From: Candidatus Electrothrix aarhusensis
GTDB lineage: Bacteria > Desulfobacterota > Desulfobulbia > Desulfobulbales > Desulfobulbaceae
DNA: 64,000 nt
Assembly: GCA_004028505.1 (NCBI GenBank)
Contig: MTKO01000092.1
Span: 27,682 to 91,681, forward strand
Reading direction: 5' to 3'
The notes beneath the pieces were generated by a model. It did not search any database. It saw only the letters and a program-made list of their open reading frames with translations, and was not told the DNA's origin. A program made the position numbers and the translations under genes. Positions 29,276-38,970 of this stretch are shown here, one piece after another. Positions within the stretch are counted from its first letter, which is position 1, and each line of letters starts with the position of its first letter.

Positions 29276-29453
29276 TAAAGTAAAAATTTAGGTCAAGCTC
29301 TGACCGAAGTAACGCCTTTGGAGTTGGAAGCTCTGGCTTGCGACAGCAAGTGAAACTATCAACGTTGAATGAGGAATAGATAATCTGATATTTTGTTGAT
29401 CATGTCAGGTTTCCAAGAGCGGCTGATGAAGTATTCATTGAGAGGGAAATGAT

Positions 29454-30509
29454 ATGGCAGACGAACAACAGGGCGCGATAATGACTTCTATGGAGCGCGT
29501 CCTCACTACTCTGGGGCATCAGGAGCCGGACCGGGTTCCTTTTTTTCTTTTGCTGACCATGCACGGAGCTAGAGAGCTGGGACTAAGTATTCAGGAGTAT
29601 TTTTCCAAGGCCGAGTACGTGGTGGAGGGTCAGTTACGCATGTTAGAGAAATATCGCCATGACTGCCTCTACCCGTTTTTTTACGCCGCAATGGAGGCAG
29701 AAGCCTTTGGCTCGGAGACCATATGGTTTGAAGACGGTCCGCCCAACAGCGGTGACCCAGTTATCAAGAGTGGAAACGACATCCGTACCTTGCAGGTTCC
29801 AGAAATAGAAGGTTCCGGTCTAACCAAGGTGTTGGACGCAATTCGAGCTCTGAAAAAGGAGGTGGGGGATAGGGTGCCGATTATCGGAGTGGCAATTTCT
29901 CCTTTTTCTTTGCCTGTTATGCAGATGGGTTTTCCCGCCTACATTGAGTTGATGCATGATAAACCGGAGTTGTTTGACCGGCTCATGGAAGTGAATCAAG
30001 AATTCTGTGTGAACTGGGCCAATGCGCAGGTACAGGCCGGAGCAACGGCTATTTGTTATTTTGACCCCTTGACCTCACCGACAATCACTGCCCCTGGAAT
30101 TCATCTCGAAAAGGGATTTGCCATCGCGCAGCAGACTTTGGCCAGGATACAATCTCCGACAGCCTTTCATTTGGCTTCAGGAAAAACCAAGGCTGTTATT
30201 GATGATGTTGTTGCCACTGGTTCGGCAGCTCTCGGCGTAAGTATCACAGAGGATCTCGCAGAGGTGAAAGCAATATGTCGGGGTAGACTGACTGTGCTGG
30301 GTAATCTTAACGGCATTGAAATGCGTCGTTGGACCCCGCAAGAGGTAGAAGATAAGGTCAGGGAGGCCATAGGTAAGGCCGGTGAAGGAGGGGGCTTTAT
30401 CCTTTCTGATAATCATGGAGAGATTCCCTGGCAGGTCAGCGAGGAAGTGCTGTCGACCATCTCGGAGGCCGTGCATCGTTGGGGCTCCTATCCGCTCCAT
30501 AATTTTTAG
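29454..30509 (+). CDS. uroporphyrinogen-decarboxylase-fold corrinoid methyltransferase (MtaA/MtbA-like)
   Basis: 351 aa of the UroD superfamily: ERVLTTLGHQEPDRVPFFLL near the start, a DALxxL-type central region (IELMHDKPELFDRLMEVNQE), YFDPLTSPTITAPGIHLEK, and NHGEIPWQVSEEVL at the end. MtaA/MtbA enzymes move methyl groups between a corrinoid protein and a thiol using a HxC...C zinc site; here the corresponding segment reads FHLASGKT and the last ligand region LSDNHGEIP, so both Cys appear missing. This points to a changed acceptor or a regulatory role. Followed by a corrinoid-binding protein gene 120 bp downstream, then two sensor genes, all in one direction. Confidence 0.78.
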   Translation: MADEQQGAIMTSMERVLTTLGHQEPDRVPFFLLLTMHGARELGLSIQEYFSKAEYVVEGQLRMLEKYRHDCLYPFFYAAMEAEAFGSETIWFEDGPPNSGDPVIKSGNDIRTLQVPEIEGSGLTKVLDAIRALKKEVGDRVPIIGVAISPFSLPVMQMGFPAYIELMHDKPELFDRLMEVNQEFCVNWANAQVQAGATAICYFDPLTSPTITAPGIHLEKGFAIAQQTLARIQSPTAFHLASGKTKAVIDDVVATGSAALGVSITEDLAEVKAICRGRLTVLGNLNGIEMRRWTPQEVEDKVREAIGKAGEGGGFILSDNHGEIPWQVSEEVLSTISEAVHRWGSYPLHNF

Positions 30510-30629
30510 TGAGCAAAAAAAAGGTTGGGGGGAGCCAGTGAGTTGAAGAAAGATTGTAGAAAATCGAACTGGTTAATACCTTCATCGGTTGACATCCTCA
30601 AGATGTTCAGATAGATTCGGGAAATTATA

Positions 30630-31282
30630 ATGGAATCGACGCGTCAGGAAATTAAAGACTTAGTGGATGCGCTGCTGCGAGTTGATCGTTTAGGTGCGGA
30701 AGAGCTGGTGGTGAGGGCATTAGAACAGGGAAAATCGTTCAACACGGTTGATCAACTCATTGTTCCGGCTTTGGAAGAGATCGGTAGAGGCTGGGAAACA
30801 GGGGCTGTTGCTTTGGCTCAGGTCTATATGAGTAGCAAGGTCTGTGAGGAATTGATGAAGCGATTCCTGCCCGGAACAGTTACACCACAGGGTGAATATC
30901 CCCGTATAGCCATTGCCTTGCTTGAAGATTATCATGCTCTGGGCAAAATGATTATCTCCACAGCCCTGCGGGCCGAGGCTATAGCCTTAAGGATTACGGG
31001 CGTCTCACAGTTGAAGAGTTGGTGCAGAAAGTTTGTGAGGATTCTATAAAGGTTATCCTTATTTCAACCCTGATGCTCCGTTCCGCCTTGCGCGTGAAAC
31101 AGGTGAAACAGCTTCTTGAACAGGCCGGATCTTCAGTGAAAATTATTGTCGGCGGTGCTCCCTATCGTTTTGATCCGTTACTCTGGCAGGAGGTGGGGGC
31201 TGATGCTATGGGAGCAAATGCCGCAGAGGCGATTGAAGCCGTGGCAGCCTGTCTGGAGAAAACAGAAAAGATGGTCGAGTGA
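30630..31282 (+). CDS. corrinoid (B12)-binding methyltransferase protein, one frameshift
   Basis: Frames 30630-31049 and 31019-31282 join into about 217 aa if one G is restored at 30977-30978 (then ALRAEGYSLKDYGRLTVEEL). N-terminal helical cap domain (ALEEIGRGWETGAVALAQVY, residues about 48-67) and a C-terminal Rossmann B12 domain with the axial-ligand motif EDYHALGKMI (Asp-x-His-x-x-Gly), LISTLML and VGGAPYRFDPLLWQEVGADA. This is the MtaC/MtbC/MttC-type layout. As a methyl-carrying cobalamin protein it should partner the upstream methyltransferase. Confidence 0.82.
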
Positions 31283-31407
31283 CGAGTATCTCCCAGCCAG
31301 TGATGTTTATGGTGCCGGTCCTGATAGAATCGGCACATATTGTAATTTTTCAATATGTTCAATCTGTCCAATCCGTATAACAGGAAAAAGCAGATGTCGC
31401 GTTCATT

Positions 31408-33258
31408 ATGTTTTTTGTCTGTGAGAACTTTTATCCTGAAATGCAGGAAGCTGTCCGGCTTCAGGGGCTCTCTGAGGTCGAGGTTCTCTCTTTCCCTGCC
31501 CGTTGCGGCTCCCCGCCGTTGCGTTGGGAGGAGTTTGCTGAGCATATATCGGAGAAAGAGGGATGTGGTATTGAAATATTCGGAAGCTACTGTCTTGACA
31601 GTCTGCTGCCGGTTCCTCGTGAATTTATCCGATGCCGAGTCAAGCGGAAAGAACAATGTTTTCATATGATTTGCAACGCCGCCTTGGTCGATTCCTTGCA
31701 AGAGGAAGCAAGCTATCTACTCAGTTCGGGTTGGCTTAGTCATTGGCGGGAAAATGTTGCACAATGGGGATTTGATCGTCAGACAGCAAGGGAGTTTTTT
31801 GGAGAATCTGTGCAACGGCTGGTTCTCCTGGATACCGGTATAAGGGAAAAGACAAGGTCTGACCTGAAGGAGCTGCAGGATTTTCTCGCTCTTCCGAGTC
31901 AACGGATACCTGTCGGGCTTGATTTTCATCAACTTTTTATCAATCAGATTGCTGCTGAATATCGCCTGAAAGAAGCGCAAAAACAGGTAGAGGAAAGCAA
32001 ACGTGGCGCAGCGGATTCCGCTATGACTTTTGATTTGATCGGCATAGTCACCAAAGCAAAAACCCGTACAGAGGTGGTTTCTGCCATTGTCGATCTGTTC
32101 ACCATGTTGTTTGCCCCGGAACGGGTTCATTTTATTCCGGTACAGTTGAAAGGAATACATTTTGATCAGGTGCCTGAGCTGACAGAGGACGAGAAGCAGC
32201 AGGTGGAATTATTTCAGACCAAATCAGATAAACAGTTTCTTTTGAACGAGGCTGAAGACAGCTTTTTGCTGCGCCTTGGTAGAGATGAGCAAACCGCTGT
32301 CATCTTTGTCGTGCGGGTCGCTTTTCCCCAATATATTGAATCCTACCTCAATGCTGCTCTGACGGTGGCCGAGGTCTGTGCCCTGTCTATCGAGCATGTA
32401 CAGACTTTGCGGGCACTCGTTCGTACTTCGCATCTTGCCGGTAAGGCTGAGGTTGCCACCGAGGTGCTGCATAATGTGGGGAACACGCTGAACAGTATTT
32501 CGGTTTCTTCAGAACATATCCAGGAGCTTGTGCAACAGAGCTGCAGTGCCAGTTTGCCTGATATTGTTCGTTTGATCCAGGATCATAAGGAGGATCCAGA
32601 GAGTTTTTTCGTTCATGATTCCAGAGGGCAAAGGCTGCCCGCTTATTTTGCCAAGCTTTCTGAAAAATTGGCCGAAGAACGGGAATTCCTGCTGGTTGAA
32701 ACAACCCGTCAGTTGCATCATATCCGTCGTGTTGCCGATATTATCCGAGCCCAGCAGGATACGGCAAAAATTATTAATTTCACGGAACAGGTGAATCTGA
32801 CCTCTCTGCTCGAAGAGAGCCTGGAACTTTTCCAGAGAGATCTGGAGAAGCAGAGGATTGCAGTGGAGCGCAATTATAATTTTCAAAAGAGTATCTGCGG
32901 AGAACCTCATAAGATATTGCAGGTTGTGAATAATCTCATTCGAAATTCCGTGGATGCCTTTGATGGGATATCGGTTGAACAGAAGAAGATTGCTTTGAGC
33001 ATATATCCGACTGCTGATCACGATGAGGTGATTGTCGAGATAAGCGATAACGGGAAAGGGATGCAGCAAAATATTTTGGAACAGGCATTTGTCTTTGGTT
33101 TTACCACTAAAAAAGAAGGTCATGGTTTTGGTCTCCATAATGCAGCGAATTTGACCGCAGAAATGGGTGGAAACCTGACAGGGGAAAGCGCAGGATTGGA
33201 ACAGGGAGCAAGGTTCAAAATGCGGCTTCCTGTAACAGCAACAGGGGGGACAGAGTGA
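31408..33258 (+). CDS. DUF1638-like domain fused to histidine kinase
   Basis: 616 aa, soluble. N-terminal ~190 residues (FVCENFYPEMQEAV, VLSFPARCGSPPLRWEE, VLLDTGIREKTRSDLKEL, RIPVGLDFHQLFINQIA) resemble DUF1638, a domain usually found beside corrinoid methyltransferases. Next a coiled linker and a GAF-like region (about 210-330). Then a histidine-kinase core with phospho-acceptor His in EVATEVLHNVGNTLNSISVS (near 358), N box NNLIRNSVDAFDG, G1 DNGKGM, and GHGFGLHNAANL. It has no membrane segments. Its stop overlaps the start of the next gene (GTGA at 33255). Read with its neighbours, it may report on corrinoid or methyl state. The DUF1638 call is from memory of motifs. Confidence 0.75.
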   Translation: MFFVCENFYPEMQEAVRLQGLSEVEVLSFPARCGSPPLRWEEFAEHISEKEGCGIEIFGSYCLDSLLPVPREFIRCRVKRKEQCFHMICNAALVDSLQEEASYLLSSGWLSHWRENVAQWGFDRQTAREFFGESVQRLVLLDTGIREKTRSDLKELQDFLALPSQRIPVGLDFHQLFINQIAAEYRLKEAQKQVEESKRGAADSAMTFDLIGIVTKAKTRTEVVSAIVDLFTMLFAPERVHFIPVQLKGIHFDQVPELTEDEKQQVELFQTKSDKQFLLNEAEDSFLLRLGRDEQTAVIFVVRVAFPQYIESYLNAALTVAEVCALSIEHVQTLRALVRTSHLAGKAEVATEVLHNVGNTLNSISVSSEHIQELVQQSCSASLPDIVRLIQDHKEDPESFFVHDSRGQRLPAYFAKLSEKLAEEREFLLVETTRQLHHIRRVADIIRAQQDTAKIINFTEQVNLTSLLEESLELFQRDLEKQRIAVERNYNFQKSICGEPHKILQVVNNLIRNSVDAFDGISVEQKKIALSIYPTADHDEVIVEISDNGKGMQQNILEQAFVFGFTTKKEGHGFGLHNAANLTAEMGGNLTGESAGLEQGARFKMRLPVTATGGTE

Positions 33259-35050
33259 CAGCAATAGCACACAGGGTTCGGCGGGTTTTGGTGATTGACG
33301 ATAATGCGGAGATTCACAACGATATTAAAAAGATTTTGCAACCGACAACTGCATCTGACGATTTTGATGACCTGCTTTCGGATATTACCGGCAAGCCTGC
33401 TTCAAAGACGTATCATGCAATGATCCAGGTGGATTCCGCCTTTCAGGGCGATGAGGGCATAAAAATGGTTCGTCAGGCGAGAATGGAAGAGCAACCCTAT
33501 GCCCTTGCCTTTGTTGATATGCGGATACCTCCCGGTCTTGACGGGCTACAGACTATTAAAAAATTACAGATGGAGGATGATCGACTTCAATATGTCATCA
33601 TAACGGCACATTCTGATTACTCCTGGCAAGATATCAGTAATGCGCTGACCTCCAAAGACAGTCTTTTGGTTATAAAAAAGCCTTTTGAATCCATAGAAAT
33701 ACGCCAGAGCGCCAGTGCCTTATTCAAAAATGGCATATTGCTATGGAACGGGAGAATATCCTTGCTGCCTTGGCCGTGCAGCGGGATTTATTGGAAGATA
33801 AGGTGAAAGAACGGACAGCGGAGTTGGACCGGAAAAATATTCTTCTGCAAAAAGAGGTTGAGGAACGGAAGAAAGCCGAAGAACAGATACGGCAGCATCG
33901 GGACATGCTGGAGAAAGAGGTGGTTAGGAGAAGTGCTCGTATTGTTGAGCAGAATGATTTTCTCCACACCGTGATCAATTCCCTTCCCCATCCTTTTATG
34001 GTGGTGAACATTGCTGATTACACGGTTGCTATTGCCAATAGGGCGACACAGGAGAGAAACGCCGGCCTCTCCGAAGGCGAAAAATGTTATCGATATCTGC
34101 ACGGATTGGACCAGCCCTGTCACGAAAAAGGTCTCCCGTGCCCTTTAGAGGATGTCCTGTGTCAGGATAAACCGGCCTTGCTTGAGCATAGCATTTTTGA
34201 TCATCAGGGAAATGAACAGATCATGGAAGTGCATACTTACCCGGTGAAGGCCCGACAAGGAGAGGATGAAATAAAGCAGACCATAGAATACTGTATCGAT
34301 ATCACCCGCCGCAAGAAATTAGAGGCAAGCTTTCTGAAAAACAGCAAGATGGGGTTAGTTGCAACCTTGGCGGGAGGTATCGCCCATGACTTTAACAACC
34401 TTCTGATGGCCATTGTCGGTAATATCGAACTTGCCGCGATGAACATACCGCCTGGACATAATGCAGCAGGATTTCTTGATTATGCAACTGATGCCTCTGT
34501 TCAGGCAAAGGATCTGACGCATAAGTTTCTGCTTTTTTCAAATTTTGATCCGCCTGTACGTCAAGCTGTTCCTCTTAATGATCTCGTCGCGACCAGTTGC
34601 TTAGCTGTTCTGGCCAGCTCTGATATTGTTCCTGAATTTTATTTACCCCCAGATTTGTGGATGGGATATATTGATCCTGGGCAGCTGGACTTGGCCCTGC
34701 GCGAATTGTTTCTTAATGCCTTGGAATCCATGTGTGCTGGAGGTGGAGTCATTACTTTGACAGCTGAGAATATAACCCGGTCCGAGCAGGACCATCCAGA
34801 TCAGAGCAAAGGGCAATATATCAGGATAACCCTTGAGGATCAAGGTGTGGGCATAGATCGAAAGGATCTTACCAATGTTTTTGATCCGTATTTCTCAAGT
34901 AAAATACGAGGAAACGGCAAAGGGATGGGGCTGGGATTGACCATTGCTTCCTCAATCATACATCAGCATCAGGGATATATAGATATTGAGTCAACAAAGG
35001 GAGAGGGAACAACTGTTTATATAGAGATCCCTGCTATAACGGAAGAGTAA
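33255..35050 (+). CDS. response-regulator receiver-PAS-histidine kinase, one frameshift
   Basis: Start GTG 33255 overlaps the upstream kinase stop. The receiver (VLVIDDNAEIHNDI, phospho-Asp in ALAFVDMRIPPGLDGL) frame stops at 33806; restoring one A in the A5 run at 33726-33730 continues as ALFKKWHIAMERENILAALA into the frame ending at 35050, about 598 aa total. Then a coiled coil (KVKERTAELDRKNILLQKEV), a PAS domain (LHTVINSLPHPFMVVNIADY, with CYRYLHGLDQPCHEKGLPCP cysteines), and a kinase core: GGIAHDFNNLLMAIVGNI, G1 DQGVGI, F box FDPYFSSK, GMGLGLTIA. The likely target of the upstream kinase in a phosphorelay. Confidence 0.82.
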
Positions 35051-35068
35051 CGGAATAGGATATAGCGT

Positions 35069-35094
35069 TAGGGGCACGGCGCGCCGTGCCCCTA
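35069..35094. repeat. 26-bp perfect palindrome
   Basis: Starts TAGGGGCACGGCG at 35069 and reads identically on the other strand to 35094. A diverged relative is at 41402-41429. It sits between two convergent genes, so may also act as a hairpin at transcript ends. Confidence 0.6.
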
Positions 35095-35145
35095 CAGTCC
35101 TGTACCGCGAAAAAGGACCTTATCAGCGTATTTTTATCATACTCA

Positions 35146-37410
35146 TCAAGCCTGTTCATCAAGCACGTTTCGAACAATCTCGGCCAGTTCTCTTGTGGAT
35201 AACGGCTTGATAATATATTTTTTAATACCGATTTGAAGGGCCTCTTGTTTAGAAAAAGCGGCGGTGTAGCCTGTGCAGAGGATGATAGGCAGCTCTGGTC
35301 TGAGTTGCAGGGCAGAACGGGCGAGATCAGCTCCTGTGAGTCCTGGCATGGTGTGGTCTGTAATCAGCAGATCAAAAGCCTTTGGGTCGTTCTGGAATTT
35401 TTCCAGTGCCTTGAGACTCTGCGTTTCAATAGTGACTCTGTAACCGAGATTGCTCAGTAGGGAGTGGCTGATACGGGTAATATCCACCTCATCATCAACA
35501 AAGAGGATTCGTTCGTTGCCACCTGGAAGGGGCATGCGAGGAGCCGTCTTCTTAGACTTTGCTCTTTTTTTTCTATTCAGGGTCGGTAGATAAATATGAA
35601 AGGCTGTTCCCTGCCCGATAACGCTTTCAACCTCAATAAATCCGTTGCAGTCTTCTACAATACCGTGGATGACCGCCAAACCTAATCCTGTTCCGGCACC
35701 CTGCTCCTTGGTTGTAAAATAAGGATCAAAAATACGGCTCATGGTGGTTTCATCCATTCCTTGGCCGCTGTCCTGTACAGTCAGTTTAACAAAGGAGCCC
35801 GGTTTTACCCCCGATCTATCAGCAACAGGTTCAGCGGACAGGACGACAGGTTGTAGACTGAGCTGCAAGGAGCCCTGTTCATTGCCGATGGCATGAAAAC
35901 CGTTTGTGAAGAGATTTAAAATGATTTGATGGATATTGGTTGGGTCGGCAAGCACAAGGCCGCATTGCTCGTCGATATCTTCCTGGATATCAATGCTTGC
36001 TGGCAAAGAAGAGCGCATCATCTTGACAGCCTCTTGGACAGTTATGTTGATTTGAAGCGCTTCTTTCTGCTGCTTCTTCTTTCTGCTAAAGGTAAGTATT
36101 TGTTTGATAAGATCACTTGCCCGATTGCCTGCAAGAATGATTTGGTTTAAATCATGTTGAAGAGGACTGTCCTTTGGCAAAGAAAATTGGATTATTTCGG
36201 TGTACCCAAGGATGGCAGCAAGAATATTATTGAAGTCATGGGCAATTCCTCCGGCAAGGGTGCCGATGGCTTCCATCTTCCGGGACTGAAAAAGCTCTTC
36301 TTCGAGCTTTTTTTTGTCCGTTATATCGCGGGCAATATAGACAATATACTGAAATTCACCCTGTTCATCCAGAACAGGGGCTGAGCAGATATGAAAGAAG
36401 TTCTCAAGAAGTTTATGCTCAAGCGTGCTGCAATGCTGGTATCCATCAGTGACCGAGCAGCCGGGACAGGCAGACACTCCTTCTCGAAACAGAGTGTAGC
36501 AGGAGGAGCCTACAAGTTCATCAGGGCTTGCCTGAAAAAAATCATATGTTGCCCGATTTGCCCGGATGATACGCATTTCACTGTCTTGAAGGGTGATAAT
36601 ATCCGGAATAGCGTCAAAGGTATTTTGCCATTCTTCTGTTTGCCGCCGTAACTGCTTCTCAATAGCTGCTCGTTTTTTCATCTGCCTGCTGGTTTGCACA
36701 TAAAAGACCACCAGACCGATTATTCCTATAAGATAAATTAATAAATGATAAAGGGCGTTTGTTTTGAACTGGCGCTGAAAGAGCTCCACGATGCCGTCGA
36801 TAGGGAAGGTTATACTGATCCCGCCGCGAATGTTACCGGCCTGATCGCCCTTTCGCATATGACATTGGAGGCAACTTTCCTGAGTGATTGCTGGCACCAT
36901 GACCCGCATAAAGGTCCTGTTGCCTTTTTTGATCAGCTCTGAAGCATCTTTTTCTCCCTGGGTAAAGGAAAGAAGTGCTTCTCGCTCCCAGTCATTCGGT
37001 GCGTTTTCCGGTCGAACCGCATCAAGACTGGTGGTATGGCCGCCGACCCCGTATATTTCCTGTTCGAGCCGGTATGCCTGACGGGTCATATGAGCCGGGT
37101 TGATCAGCGTGAGTTTTTTCCCGCTCGGTGTGATAATATCTCTATCAGTAACACCACCCAAATAGGGATTCGGTTGATTTCTGTCATTAATCGGGACGTA
37201 GACACCCCCGTTATGGGCATTCCATAGCTCGTAGATATAGTCTTTGTTGACAGCGGTCAATCCTATCTTTTTCCCTATAAATTCTACATTTTGTAATTCT
37301 TGTTTGACATAAAGACAGAGAGAGCCGTTGAGGAGAAGTGACCAGGATATCAGTGCTGCAATGCACCAGAGACGAAGTTGTTTGATCCCGAGACTTGTAC
37401 TATTCTGCAT
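35146..37410 (-). CDS. hybrid sensor kinase with periplasmic haem-c-type (DUF3365/Tll0287) domain
   Basis: 754 aa. N-terminal membrane helix (LWCIAALISWSLLLNGSLCL), periplasmic DUF3365-like domain (residues about 40-210) with a c-type haem motif CLQCH (near 180), second membrane helix (LLIYLIGIIGLVVFYV), PAS domain (TFDAIPDIITLQDSEMRIIR), HisKA (GGIAHDFNNILAAILGYTEI), HATPase (DSGQGMDETT, GTGLGLAVIHGIV) and a C-terminal receiver (LFVDDEVDITRIS, LLITDHTMPGLTG, YIIKPLSTREL). A sensor of redox or small gaseous ligand is expected from the haem site. It faces away from the corrinoid cluster and has no separate response regulator beside it. Confidence 0.9.
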   Translation of the reverse strand: MQNSTSLGIKQLRLWCIAALISWSLLLNGSLCLYVKQELQNVEFIGKKIGLTAVNKDYIYELWNAHNGGVYVPINDRNQPNPYLGGVTDRDIITPSGKKLTLINPAHMTRQAYRLEQEIYGVGGHTTSLDAVRPENAPNDWEREALLSFTQGEKDASELIKKGNRTFMRVMVPAITQESCLQCHMRKGDQAGNIRGGISITFPIDGIVELFQRQFKTNALYHLLIYLIGIIGLVVFYVQTSRQMKKRAAIEKQLRRQTEEWQNTFDAIPDIITLQDSEMRIIRANRATYDFFQASPDELVGSSCYTLFREGVSACPGCSVTDGYQHCSTLEHKLLENFFHICSAPVLDEQGEFQYIVYIARDITDKKKLEEELFQSRKMEAIGTLAGGIAHDFNNILAAILGYTEIIQFSLPKDSPLQHDLNQIILAGNRASDLIKQILTFSRKKKQQKEALQINITVQEAVKMMRSSLPASIDIQEDIDEQCGLVLADPTNIHQIILNLFTNGFHAIGNEQGSLQLSLQPVVLSAEPVADRSGVKPGSFVKLTVQDSGQGMDETTMSRIFDPYFTTKEQGAGTGLGLAVIHGIVEDCNGFIEVESVIGQGTAFHIYLPTLNRKKRAKSKKTAPRMPLPGGNERILFVDDEVDITRISHSLLSNLGYRVTIETQSLKALEKFQNDPKAFDLLITDHTMPGLTGADLARSALQLRPELPIILCTGYTAAFSKQEALQIGIKKYIIKPLSTRELAEIVRNVLDEQA

Positions 37411-37662
37411 ACAAATTATTATGTGACGAATATATCATAAAGGGGATTTGAAGGAACAGTCTCAGAAACAGCATGTGCTGTTAAATAGAAAGAGAGAACT
37501 GTACCGAATAAAGAAAGGGAATTCGCTTTCTTTCTAATATCATTATGGTATAGGGGGGAGAGTGAGATGTCAAACAGGAAAAAGAGCAGCGGAAAAAGAT
37601 CCTCTTCTCCTTCCCTGAAATTGGAACTCGTCCATTAACACTGACACTGAACAAGAGCATTT

Positions 37663-38970
37663 ATGAATCCATACCTTATTTTTATTGTTACCGTCCTTGT
37701 GGTCGGGTATCTGTTGGACTTGGTGGTTTCTTTTTTTGAGATACGTTCTCTGCAACCTGAGCTGCCGACTGAGTTCAGGGATGTCTATGATGAGGAAAAA
37801 TATCGTAAATCACAGGAGTACACCAAGGTGACCACAGGATTCTCCTTGATACAGGATACAGTCACCTTGGTTCTCACATTGATTTTTATTCTGGCAGGCG
37901 GATTTAACGCTGTGGATTTGCTGGCACGTAGTCTCGGTGTCGGCTGGGGATCAATCAGTACCGGTCTGCTGTTTACAGGAATTTTGATTCTGCTTTCCTT
38001 CCTTCTCGGACTCCCGTTTTCTCTTTACTCAACCTTTGTTATTGAAGAACGCTTTGGTTTTAACAAAACCACGGCAAAGACCTTTGTCCTTGATCTGCTC
38101 AAGGGTATTGCACTGGCAGCTGTTATCGGGGGACCGCTCCTTGCTGCGGTGCTTTGGTTCTTTGAGATTACCGGAAACATGGCTTGGATCTATTGCTGGG
38201 TGGCTGTTACCCTGTTCACGCTTGTGCTGCAATTTTTGGCACCGGTTCTGATTATGCCGCTGTTTAATAAGTTTACGCCCTTGGAAGACGGGGAATTAAA
38301 AGAGGGGATTACCGCGTACGCAGCGCAACAGGATTTCGCTATCCAGGGTATTTATACTATGGATGGCTCTAAACGTTCTACCCGTCTGAATGCCTTTTTT
38401 ACCGGTTTTGGTCCCTTTCGTCGGATTGTTTTTTTTGACACCTTGGTTGAGAAATTGCAATCTCATGAAATAATAGCTGTTTTAGCGCATGAAATGGGGC
38501 ATTTTAAGCAGAAGCATATTTTAAAAATGATGGCGATCTCTGTTTTGCAAACAGGTTGTATGTTTTTTATCCTTTCGCTGTTTCTCGATAATAGACAGCT
38601 CTTTGCCGCTTTTGGCATGGAGCATGTTTCGGTTTATGCCGGTCTGATTTTCTTTGGCTTTCTGTATGCGCCGGTTTCCATGTTGCTTTCCATCTTTTTT
38701 CATACCTATTCCAGGAAAAATGAATATGAGGCCGATGCCTGGGCCGTGAACACAACAGAGGATCAGGGAGAAGGGCTGATTAACGGGTTAAAAAAACTTT
38801 GTGTTCATAATTTGTCCAATCTGACCCCGCATCCCTTTAATGTTTTTATCAACTATTCTCATCCCCCTGTCTTGCAAAGGATTGAGGCGATTCGAGGGCT
38901 TGCCGGGGAAAAAGGGTATGTACATCATAACACCCATTCCTCCCCTCTGGGGAGGGATAACAAAAAATGA
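37663..38970 (+). CDS. Ste24/CAAX-type M48 metalloprotease
   Basis: 435 aa with several membrane helices. Zinc-protease motif HEMGH in IIAVLAHEMGHFKQKHI (near 274-290) and a downstream EYEADAWA that supplies the third ligand (near 355). N-terminal DUF-like region typical of Ste24 homologues (FFEIRSLQPELPTEFRDVYD) is present, length matches. Acts in the membrane on proteins, possibly misfolded or stuck substrates as in HtpX/Ste24. Its stop overlaps the next start (ATGA at 38967). Confidence 0.9.
   Translation: MNPYLIFIVTVLVVGYLLDLVVSFFEIRSLQPELPTEFRDVYDEEKYRKSQEYTKVTTGFSLIQDTVTLVLTLIFILAGGFNAVDLLARSLGVGWGSISTGLLFTGILILLSFLLGLPFSLYSTFVIEERFGFNKTTAKTFVLDLLKGIALAAVIGGPLLAAVLWFFEITGNMAWIYCWVAVTLFTLVLQFLAPVLIMPLFNKFTPLEDGELKEGITAYAAQQDFAIQGIYTMDGSKRSTRLNAFFTGFGPFRRIVFFDTLVEKLQSHEIIAVLAHEMGHFKQKHILKMMAISVLQTGCMFFILSLFLDNRQLFAAFGMEHVSVYAGLIFFGFLYAPVSMLLSIFFHTYSRKNEYEADAWAVNTTEDQGEGLINGLKKLCVHNLSNLTPHPFNVFINYSHPPVLQRIEAIRGLAGEKGYVHHNTHSSPLGRDNKK

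Larger units (their letters stand above)
28300..29390 (+). mobile_element. IS607-type insertion sequence with collapsed tnpB and retained right end
   Basis: Bounded roughly by the AT-rich leader before tnpA and by the conserved-looking right end (29280-29385: GGTCAAGCTCTGACCG, GTTGGAAGCTCTGGCTTGCG, then GTGAAACTATCAACG), which resembles the omega-RNA-encoding ends of IS605/IS607 elements. IS607 makes no clear terminal repeats, so ends are approximate. Confidence 0.6.

Noticed and set aside
37567..37638. 23-aa Ser/Lys-rich frame before the Ste24-type protease
   Set aside because: Has a purine-rich leader but is too short and low-complexity to support; could be a leader peptide.
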